From Paramagnetospirillum kuznetsovii (GTDB lineage Bacteria; Pseudomonadota; Alphaproteobacteria; Rhodospirillales; Magnetospirillaceae): 64,000 nt of DNA. Positions within the stretch are counted from its first letter, which is position 1, and every line of letters begins with the position of its first letter. The stretch lies in contig NZ_PGTO01000013.1 in assembly GCF_003284725.1 (NCBI RefSeq), positions 30,890 through 94,889 of the forward strand, written 5' to 3'. The translations under genes and the position numbers were made by a program. The notes beneath the pieces are model-generated. The model was not told where the DNA came from. It saw only the letters and a list, made by a program, of their open reading frames with translations, and did not search any database. Positions 56,967 to 64,000 of this stretch are shown here, one piece after another.

Positions 56967-57724
56967 CCGATATCCGCCCAATCTCGGGAAAGGGAGGGTC
57001 TCCGGCCCGTTGGGGGGGGGCGGCCGCGCTCCTGTGCCTGCTGCCCTTCGCGGCGCGGGCACAGGAGGCGGTGATCCCGGTGCAACTGGTGGCGGTGCAG
57101 TTCACCACCCTGTCGGCCGAGCTTCCCGCCAAGATCGACCGCATCACGGTCAAGGAAGGCGAGCGGTTCAAGGAAGGTCAGCAACTGGTGGCGTTCGACT
57201 GCGTCATCCAGCGCGCCCAGGTGGACGAATCCAGCACCATCCTGGCCCAGGCCGAAAAGGCCAAGGGGGTCTATAAGCGGCTGCTGGAGCTGAACTCCAC
57301 CGGGGCATTGGAGGCGGAAAAGTCGGCATCCGACGCGGCGGTGGCCCAGGCCAAGCTGAACTCGGCCCGCGCCGTCGCCTCGAAATGCGCCGTCACCGCG
57401 CCGTTTTCCGGCCGGGTGGTCGAACAGAAGGCGCGCGCCTTTCAGTACGTCCAGGTGGGCCAGCCGATCCTGGATATCCTGGACGATTCCGCCCTGAATG
57501 CTGAATTCATCGCGCCGTCATCGGTGGTGAACAGCCTGAAGACCGGCGCCGCCGTGCAGATCGCCGTGGACGAAACCAAAAAGACCTATCCGGCCAAGAT
57601 CGCCCGCATCGGCGCCAAGGTCGATGCCGTCAGCCATTCCGTCAAGGTCACCGCCGAGATCAGGGGTGATTACCCAGAGCTGATGGCGGGCATGACCGGG
57701 CGGCTGCACTTGGGCAGCCCTTAA
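56963..57724 (+). CDS. Periplasmic adaptor (HlyD/RND type), short
   Basis: A 253-residue membrane-fusion protein with an N-terminal signal (WGGAAALLCLLPFAARAQ). Half-motifs of the biotinyl/lipoyl domain flank a coiled hairpin: ITVKEGERFKEGQQLVAFDC, then the hairpin helices (QAEKAKGVYKRLLELNSTGA), then CAVTAPFSGRVVEQKARAFQ and YVQVGQPILDILDD. It lacks the N-terminal membrane anchor of type I adaptors. It links an inner-membrane pump to the TolC-like channel; the pump gene is not in the window. Confidence 0.83.
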   Translation: MTDIRPISGKGGSPARWGGAAALLCLLPFAARAQEAVIPVQLVAVQFTTLSAELPAKIDRITVKEGERFKEGQQLVAFDCVIQRAQVDESSTILAQAEKAKGVYKRLLELNSTGALEAEKSASDAAVAQAKLNSARAVASKCAVTAPFSGRVVEQKARAFQYVQVGQPILDILDDSALNAEFIAPSSVVNSLKTGAAVQIAVDETKKTYPAKIARIGAKVDAVSHSVKVTAEIRGDYPELMAGMTGRLHLGSP

Positions 57725-57740
57725 CAACAGGAAGACCGCC

Positions 57741-60700
57741 ATGGTCCAAATCACCCGCAAGCGCCGCCGCCCCGATCTCGGCCTGATCGCCCTGGAACCG
57801 CGCTGGATGTTTGACGGCGCCGCTGCTGCCGACGCCGCCCATGCCTCCCCTGACGCGGCGGCTAAGGCGCTGATCCCCGACGCCCCCGCTCCGGTGCAGG
57901 TGAAGGCGGCCGATCCCGCCCAGAATGGCGGCAAGAAGGAAGTGGTGTTCGTCGATACCTCGGTGGCCGATTACAAGACGCTCGAAGCCGCCGTCAAACC
58001 CGGCATCGAGATCGAGGAAATCGACGGCAGCCAAAGCGGCCTGGCCCAGATGGCCAAATGGGCCGAGACCCATAGCGGTTATGACAGCATCTCCATCCTG
58101 TCCCACGGTGCCGAGGGAACGGTCAGGATCGGTACCGACGCCATCTCCGCCGCCCGCCTCTCGGATACGGCAATTCAGGCGGAACTGGCCGAAATCGGCC
58201 ATTCGCTGAATCCCGGCGGCGATCTGCTGCTCTATGGCTGCGACGTGGCCAAGGGCGATGACGGCCAGCAGTTCATCAACGACCTGGCCGCCGCCACCGG
58301 CGCGGATGTAGCCGCTTCCACCGATGCCACCGGTGCCACCACCCGGGGAGGCGACTGGATCCTGGAGCGGGCCACCGGCGATATCTCGGCCCGCACCATA
58401 GATCCGGGCGACGGCTATGACCATCTGCTGACCAATTCGGTGGCACCGGAATTCCAAAGCCTGGTGGTCACCACGCTCCAAGATCTGGGAACCGGCATTG
58501 CCTCGGACAGCAACCCGATCAACAGCGCCTACCAGATGTCGGCCGTCACCGTGACACCCGATGGCACCAGCTACGTGGCCTACGTTGTCTGGGATACTGG
58601 CACCCAGAGATACAACACCAAGGTGGTGTCCTGGAACGGCACGGCTTGGGTGGACACCGGCGCATTGCCCCAGGGTTATGGGCAGGGCCTGTCCATGACC
58701 GCGACGACCGATGGCACCGTCTATCTCTTCGCCCAGGACTTGAACACCAACGGCAAGGCCGTGGTGATGAAATACACCAGCCAGAGCGGCTGGGCGGCGG
58801 TCGGTCCGGCCGATTTCTCGGACGGCCAGGCCCAGATAACCACTGTCGCGGCGGGAGCCGATGGCAAGGTCTACGCGTCCTACTCCGACACAAGCGGCTT
58901 CTTTGTCAAGGTCTTCGACCCGGGCAATGCCGGAGCCGGTTGGACGACCCTGTTCAACGACACCAGCGGCAGCACCCAGGGAACGGTGGCGATTTCACCT
59001 GTCACCGGCCAGCCGATCATCGCCTATTCCAGCAACGCCTGGCAAAACTCCTACGTCGTGGTCAAATCCTACGACGGCAGTTCGTGGAGCGTTGTCGGCA
59101 ACACCAACTTCTCGGCCAATAACGCCACCAGCATCACTCTGGCGGCGACCTCGGACGGCAGCATCTATGTGGGCGACCAGGAAGGTGACAACTACGCCCC
59201 CACCGTCCGCACCCTGGTCAACGGCACCTGGACCCAGATGGGCACGCTGCCGGGCCAATATGTGGCCGCCACCATGGCCGCCTTCGACAACGGCGCCGTC
59301 TATGCCGGCTATATCGACAGTAGTGCCAGCTTCGCCGGCACAGTGGTGCGCTGGGACGGCACCAACTGGGTCTCCGTCGGCCATTTCGGCACCGCCGATC
59401 CCATGAGTGGCGCCCGTATCGGACTGGCGCTCACCGCCAGCGGCCAGCTGGTGGTCGGCTTCCCGGATTACACCGAGAACAGCTATCAGGGCAGCTTCCG
59501 GATCGCCACCGGCAACACCACCTACGACGCCGCCACGGTTCAGGGGGGCCAGACCAGCGTGCTGCGCGCCATCGCCGCCGATGCCGCCAATGACACCATG
59601 ACCTACACCATCGTCGGCGGCGCCGACCAATCGAGTTTCTCGATCGTCAACAACGCCCTGGTCTTCAATTCGGCCCCCACTTACGGCACCACCGCCGACG
59701 CCAACCATGATGGCCTGTTCGAGGTCCAGGTGCTGGCCAACAACGGCCACGGCCAGACCACCTCCGAATTGATCAAGGTAAAAGTCACCCAGCCTCCGGC
59801 CGGCCCAAGCGTCACCTCCATCAACCGCCATACCGGCGCAACCCAGCTGACCAACGCGGCGTCCGAGGTGTTCGACGTCACCTTCAGTCAGGCGGTGAGC
59901 GGGGTGTCGACATCCAACTTCTCGCGCTCGGGAACGGACGGCACCGGCACGGTGTCGTCGGTCGTCGACAGCGGCGACGGCATTCATTACACGGTGACCA
60001 TCTCCAACGTGTCGGGCGCGGGCACTTTGGGCCTGGATCTGATCAGCACCAGCGGCATCATCGCCACCAGCGGCGGCGCGGCGCTGGTCGGCACCCATAC
60101 CGGCGACCAGACCTATACCGTCGACCGTGTCGCCCCGACCGTCTCCGCCGTCTCCCTTGGGCAAAGCGCCTACGTTGTCGGGAATACGGCGACGGCCACC
60201 ATCACCACGTCCGCGGCCTATGACGGCAACGGCGCCTACACGCTGGGGGCGGGCAGCTCCATCGACGGTTATACTCTGTCCAACCTGACCCAGGTCGACG
60301 CCACCCATTGGACGGTGCAGTTCACCGTCACCGATGGCGGCGACGACCTGACGGCCAGCCAGGCGCCCTGCCATATCATCCTGGTCGACCATGTCGGCAA
60401 CCAGGGCACGGCCTACAACGGCGGCACCAGCGGCACCGTCACCATCGAAGGCAACGCCATGACGCTGACGGCGGGGGGCGGCACGCCCGCCTTCTCTGTC
60501 CTTCATGGCGCCGTCGATATCGACGCCAGCATCACGCTTTCCTACCCGAGCCAATACCTGAACGGCAACGGCACTCCCAACCTGGGCGGCGGCACCTTGA
60601 CGGTGTCGGTCTCCGGCAACAGGGACACCAGCCACGACGCCCTGTCGCTCAACACCTTGAACGGGATCACCCTCAACGGCACCGAGGTCGATGACTCGGG

Positions 60701-63700
60701 CCAGGCCATCGGCACCATCAGCGGCGCCAACAACGGCAGCGCCGGGCATGATCTGGTCATCACCCTGGCCGCCGACGTGACCCCCGATCAGGTGCAGGAT
60801 CTGCTTCGCGCGATCCGGTTCAACAGTCCGGCCACCGAGAGCAGCGCGAATCGCACCGTCACCTACACCCTGGTCGACGCGGCGGGCCTGACCGGCATCG
60901 CTACCCAAACCGTCAATGTTTCGGGCTACCCGCTGGTCAATGTGTCCCCCGCCTATACGGGGACGGCGACCGGGCCGAACCTGATTGCCCCCGACACGGT
61001 CTACGACGTGTCCTCGCTGGCCAGGATCAGCGACTCCACCGGCCCGCGCACCGAGACCTGGACCCAGGCGACCGCGCCCAACCACGGCACGCTCACCATC
61101 AACGGCTCGGTCGGCGGCAGTTACAGCATGACCGACAGCGTCTATCTCGGCCAATGGACGGCGAACCCGAGCGGCATCGTCTACACCCCCACCGCCAACT
61201 ATACCGGGCTCGACCAGTTCACCATCAACGTGAGCAACGGCGTCAACACCACATCGATGACCTATTACGTCGTCGTCGACACCATGCCGACGGTCACCGT
61301 TGGCGGCGGCACCTCCGCCACCTACACCAACAGCGCGGTGGTGATCGACAGCGGCGTCAGCATCGTCGATCCCGACGTGGCAAGTGGCGCCGGTGGGCTG
61401 GGCTATTCCGGAACCTCCGACACCAGCGGCGTCATGAGGGTCTACGTCCAATCAGGCGGCGACGCCGCCCACGATACGTTGTCGGTGGGGACAATCGGCG
61501 GCATCACCGTCACCGGCAGCACCGTCAAGGACGGCGGCACCACCATCGGCACCATCGATACCACCAACACCGGCGGTATCGGCCATTACCTGGAAATCCA
61601 CCTGGCGGCGGGCGTCACCGCCGCCCAGGTCACCGATCTGGCGCGGGCCATCCAGTTCTCGGCATCGGGCACGTCGAGCACCACCGACCGGACCATCCGA
61701 ATCGGCGTCGCCGATGGACTGGGCCCGTACACCGGGCTGATCGCCGTCAGCGAAACCGTCCATGTCGATGTCGTCTCTACGCCGACGGTCGCCTCGATCA
61801 ACCGCGCCGCCGCACAAGCGACCCAGGGCAGCGGCGGCCTCGACTTCACGGTCACCTTCAACCAGACGGTGAACGGGGTAGACGCCTCGGACTTCGCCGT
61901 CACCAAGGGAACCGGTGTCGGTGGCACCCCGACGGTGTCGATCACCGCCGGAGCGGCGGGCTCCAACACCTATACGGTGCATGTGGACGGACTTTCCGGC
62001 GACGGCGACGTCCGCCTCGATCTCAACGCCGCAAATACCAGCATCACCGGCCAGAACGGGGGCCTCGCCATCACCGGCGGCTACAGCTCGGGCCAGACCT
62101 ACACCCTGGACAATACCGGCCCGCAAATTACCAGCATCGACCGGCATACGCCTGCGGGGCCGACGACCAATGCCTCGTCGCTGGTCTATTACGTCACCTA
62201 TGACGGGGCGGTCACCAACGCCACCACCGCCGCCAACTATACCGTGACCGGCAGCACCGCCACCGTCAGCAATGTCGTTTCGGTCGGCGGCAACACCTAT
62301 GCCGTCACCGTTTCGGGTGGCGATCTCGCCACCATGAACGGAACGGTGACCCTGGGGCTTTCTGGCACCAACACCATCGCCGACGCTGTCGGCAATGCGC
62401 CCGGCACCACGCCCACCGGCACCAATATCAATACCTATACCGTGGATCACACCGCGCCGACGGTGACCTCCATCGATCGCCACACGCCAGCCGGGGGCGC
62501 CAGCAATGGGACATCCCTGGTCTATTACCTCACCTTCAGCGAGACGGTCGCCAACGCGACCAACGCCGCCAACTATGTCGTGACGGGCAGCACGGCCAGT
62601 GTCACCAATGTTTCGCTGGTCGGCGGCACCACCTATGCCGTTACGGTCTCGGGTGGCAATCTCGCAACGATGAACGGAGTGGTCGGCCTGGGCTTCTCCG
62701 GCGCCCAAGCCATCACCGACGGCGCAGGCAACGCCCTGACCAGCCTGACGCCCAGCGGCACCGACAATCACACCTACGCCATGGACCATCAGCCCCCCGG
62801 CCCGCCGACGCTGATGGCCGTCGGCGGAACGTCGACCGCCGTGCCGATAACCGGCATGGCCGAGGCCAACAGCACAGTTCGGATCTATGACGGCGCAACC
62901 CTGGTGGGAACCGTGACGGCGGATGGCGCGGGCCATTGGTCCTATGGCGCCACCTTGGCGGTGGGGACGCATCAACTGACCACGACGGCGACCGACAGAG
63001 CGGGGAACCAATCCAATGCCTCGGCGCCGGTGGCGGTGACCATCAGCGACCCGCCATCACCGCCGCCGCCACCCCCGCCGCCACCCCCGCCGCCGCCACC
63101 ACCGCCACCGGTGGTACTACCGGTGGCACCACCGATACCTCCGTCGGACCCAACCCCCACGCCCACACCGATCTTCGCACCGATCCCGGCACTGACTTCG
63201 ACGACGGCCGCGCCTGGCGACGGCAGGACCACCCCGACCACCGTCGGCCCCCAAGTCAGCCTGATCGGCGGCGGAACAACCGGCGTCGGCACCACTGCGG
63301 GCGCTGGCAACACCGGCCAAGCGGCACCAGGGCAGATCCAGGCTCCGGCGGTGATTACCTTTGCCGCCTCCGGCCAGTTGACGGCCTTGGCGGGTGACGG
63401 AGGCGCCTTCCGGGTACCGGTGATCGCCCAAGGCCAGCGGTCCGGCGGCGACGCCCTGCTGGCGGTAAGGCCGCTGGCTCAGGTCCGGGAAACCCCGTCG
63501 GGACTGGTCAGTTTTGCGCTGCCCGTGGATACGTTCGCCCATACGCGGCCCGACGCCGTGGTCAATCTGAAGGCGGCGCAGCAAGACGGCCAACCGTTGC
63601 CGCCCTGGCTGGCCTTCGATCCCAAGACCGGGGCCTTCACCGGTACCCCGCCCGCCGGCGCGGAGGGTGTGGTGGTGGTCAGCGTTGTGGCCCGCGACCA

Positions 63701-63926
63701 GGATGGCCGCGAAGCGATCGCCACCATCCGCATCAATCTTGGCAAGGGCGACAGCGCCCAGGGACCGGCAAAAGGTCGGGGGGGCACCGTCGGTGATTCC
63801 GGCCGCCCATCGGGCCGAGTTGCCCTTGTCAAACCCGTGGGCAAGCTTGCCTTCACCCAACAGATCAAGATGGCCAGCCGGATCGGGAGTCATGGGCTGG
63901 CAGGTTCGTTCGGAGCGTCATCATGA
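57741..63926 (+). CDS. Giant LEPR-motif / DUF4347 surface protein
   Basis: A 2,061-residue protein. Residues 6-26 carry RKRRRPDLGL and LEPRWMFDG, the N-terminal signature of large proteins exported by adhesin-type systems. Residues about 68-225 are DUF4347 (VVFVDTSVADYKTLEAAVKP, SISILSHGAEGTVRIG, GGDLLLYGCDVAKGDDG). A propeller-like beta repeat region follows (to about 590), then cadherin/Ig-type repeats. Two close copies carry SIDRHTPAG and VYYLTFSETVANATNAANY-type phrases. A poly-Pro linker lies near 1772-1795. A final Ig-like domain (PPWLAFDPKTGAFTGTPPAG) precedes the FTQQIK tail at residues 2038-2043. Likely a cell-surface adhesin. Confidence 0.82.
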   Translation: MVQITRKRRRPDLGLIALEPRWMFDGAAAADAAHASPDAAAKALIPDAPAPVQVKAADPAQNGGKKEVVFVDTSVADYKTLEAAVKPGIEIEEIDGSQSGLAQMAKWAETHSGYDSISILSHGAEGTVRIGTDAISAARLSDTAIQAELAEIGHSLNPGGDLLLYGCDVAKGDDGQQFINDLAAATGADVAASTDATGATTRGGDWILERATGDISARTIDPGDGYDHLLTNSVAPEFQSLVVTTLQDLGTGIASDSNPINSAYQMSAVTVTPDGTSYVAYVVWDTGTQRYNTKVVSWNGTAWVDTGALPQGYGQGLSMTATTDGTVYLFAQDLNTNGKAVVMKYTSQSGWAAVGPADFSDGQAQITTVAAGADGKVYASYSDTSGFFVKVFDPGNAGAGWTTLFNDTSGSTQGTVAISPVTGQPIIAYSSNAWQNSYVVVKSYDGSSWSVVGNTNFSANNATSITLAATSDGSIYVGDQEGDNYAPTVRTLVNGTWTQMGTLPGQYVAATMAAFDNGAVYAGYIDSSASFAGTVVRWDGTNWVSVGHFGTADPMSGARIGLALTASGQLVVGFPDYTENSYQGSFRIATGNTTYDAATVQGGQTSVLRAIAADAANDTMTYTIVGGADQSSFSIVNNALVFNSAPTYGTTADANHDGLFEVQVLANNGHGQTTSELIKVKVTQPPAGPSVTSINRHTGATQLTNAASEVFDVTFSQAVSGVSTSNFSRSGTDGTGTVSSVVDSGDGIHYTVTISNVSGAGTLGLDLISTSGIIATSGGAALVGTHTGDQTYTVDRVAPTVSAVSLGQSAYVVGNTATATITTSAAYDGNGAYTLGAGSSIDGYTLSNLTQVDATHWTVQFTVTDGGDDLTASQAPCHIILVDHVGNQGTAYNGGTSGTVTIEGNAMTLTAGGGTPAFSVLHGAVDIDASITLSYPSQYLNGNGTPNLGGGTLTVSVSGNRDTSHDALSLNTLNGITLNGTEVDDSGQAIGTISGANNGSAGHDLVITLAADVTPDQVQDLLRAIRFNSPATESSANRTVTYTLVDAAGLTGIATQTVNVSGYPLVNVSPAYTGTATGPNLIAPDTVYDVSSLARISDSTGPRTETWTQATAPNHGTLTINGSVGGSYSMTDSVYLGQWTANPSGIVYTPTANYTGLDQFTINVSNGVNTTSMTYYVVVDTMPTVTVGGGTSATYTNSAVVIDSGVSIVDPDVASGAGGLGYSGTSDTSGVMRVYVQSGGDAAHDTLSVGTIGGITVTGSTVKDGGTTIGTIDTTNTGGIGHYLEIHLAAGVTAAQVTDLARAIQFSASGTSSTTDRTIRIGVADGLGPYTGLIAVSETVHVDVVSTPTVASINRAAAQATQGSGGLDFTVTFNQTVNGVDASDFAVTKGTGVGGTPTVSITAGAAGSNTYTVHVDGLSGDGDVRLDLNAANTSITGQNGGLAITGGYSSGQTYTLDNTGPQITSIDRHTPAGPTTNASSLVYYVTYDGAVTNATTAANYTVTGSTATVSNVVSVGGNTYAVTVSGGDLATMNGTVTLGLSGTNTIADAVGNAPGTTPTGTNINTYTVDHTAPTVTSIDRHTPAGGASNGTSLVYYLTFSETVANATNAANYVVTGSTASVTNVSLVGGTTYAVTVSGGNLATMNGVVGLGFSGAQAITDGAGNALTSLTPSGTDNHTYAMDHQPPGPPTLMAVGGTSTAVPITGMAEANSTVRIYDGATLVGTVTADGAGHWSYGATLAVGTHQLTTTATDRAGNQSNASAPVAVTISDPPSPPPPPPPPPPPPPPPPPVVLPVAPPIPPSDPTPTPTPIFAPIPALTSTTAAPGDGRTTPTTVGPQVSLIGGGTTGVGTTAGAGNTGQAAPGQIQAPAVITFAASGQLTALAGDGGAFRVPVIAQGQRSGGDALLAVRPLAQVRETPSGLVSFALPVDTFAHTRPDAVVNLKAAQQDGQPLPPWLAFDPKTGAFTGTPPAGAEGVVVVSVVARDQDGREAIATIRINLGKGDSAQGPAKGRGGTVGDSGRPSGRVALVKPVGKLAFTQQIKMASRIGSHGLAGSFGASS
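63056..63115 (+). repeat. Poly-proline coding tract
   Basis: A CCG/CCA/CCC-rich stretch codes for an almost uninterrupted proline run in the giant protein, joining the repeat region to the C-terminal Ig-like part. Such tracts are prone to length change. Confidence 0.75.
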
Positions 63927-64000
63927 GACAGCTCACCCGCAAGCGCCGCCGTCCCGACCTGGGCCTGATGGCCCTGGAGCCGCGCTGGATGTTCGACGGC
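63923..64000 (+). CDS. Second LEPR-motif protein, N-terminus only
   Basis: The ATG overlaps the stop of the giant gene (ATGA). The visible 26 residues, ending LEPRWMFDG, differ from the N-terminus of the upstream protein at only a few positions. It is a tandem paralogue that continues past the window edge. Confidence 0.8.
   Translation, partial: MRQLTRKRRRPDLGLMALEPRWMFDG

Noticed and set aside
58995..63893. Long minus-strand frames (818, 519 and 258 codons) opposite the giant surface gene
   Set aside because: They are GC-skewed shadows of the plus-strand gene with Gly/His/Arg-rich low-complexity translations; the plus strand shows clear DUF4347 and Ig-like domains.
1..64000. CRISPR array, tRNA or rRNA genes
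   Set aside because: No regularly spaced repeats and no tRNA- or rRNA-like sequence were recognised on either strand.

Overview
The window looks like a high-GC alphaproteobacterial chromosome, most like a Rhodospirillales / Magnetospirillum-type organism. This rests on codon use, the ParE sequence and the giant LEPR/DUF4347 surface proteins; there is no rRNA to prove it. It holds two parts: about 39.9 kb of a prophage whose left end lies outside the window, then about 24 kb of host chromosome.

Prophage (1-39,859). It is a temperate podovirus-like phage. Its head genes resemble the Bordetella BPP-1 set (portal, Bbp19-like, scaffold, capsid, Bbp16-like cement). Its tail and core genes follow T7 order (tubular proteins A and B, gp13/14/15/16-like internal proteins, tail fibre). 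Bases 1-3,171 (+) are small overlapping accessory genes including an Ea22-like one, ending at a hairpin. From there the minus strand carries, read right to left: an early block (Cro-like protein, two ParB-like proteins, VRR-NUC nuclease, replication protein, TOPRIM/DnaB primase-helicase, DUF5664-type enzyme), small and large terminase, portal, scaffold, capsid, tail, internal virion proteins, tail fibre, and a lysis cassette with a GH24 endolysin. At 33.1-34.8 kb lies the immunity region: a repressor fused to an ImmA/IrrE-type metallopeptidase, faced by a Cro-like gene, with CCCAT/ATGGG half-sites at both early promoter regions. The plus strand then carries a recombination operon (YqaJ nuclease, ERF annealase, DUF1367-like protein, small SSB-like protein), a triple-HTH protein, an excisionase-like protein and a tyrosine integrase. 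Repeated GCGTC-N4/5-GACGC hairpins and TGTCAAC-type palindromes sit at gene-block boundaries.

Host (39,914-64,000). Housekeeping and metabolic genes come first: a periplasmic solute-binding protein, a DapA-family aldolase, an AEC carrier, a BaiN/HI0933-type flavoprotein and a small lipoprotein. Next is a 1,082-residue TPR / Rossmann-like / class III cyclase protein with ten C-terminal SDDD-type motifs, then a YciA-like thioesterase and parE. Directly after parE is a roughly 1.16-kb MNT/HEPN toxin-antitoxin cassette bounded by near-perfect 24-bp inverted repeats and containing no transposase.

The last 12 kb looks like one functional unit: three related AraC regulators, a 65-residue protein with a C-terminal FTQQIK motif, a TolC-type lipoprotein, a short periplasmic adaptor, and a 2,061-residue LEPR-motif/DUF4347 protein ending in the same FTQQIK motif. 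A second LEPR protein begins at the right edge. This export/surface cluster, the motif-array cyclase and the inverted-repeat toxin-antitoxin cassette are the most interesting parts of the window.
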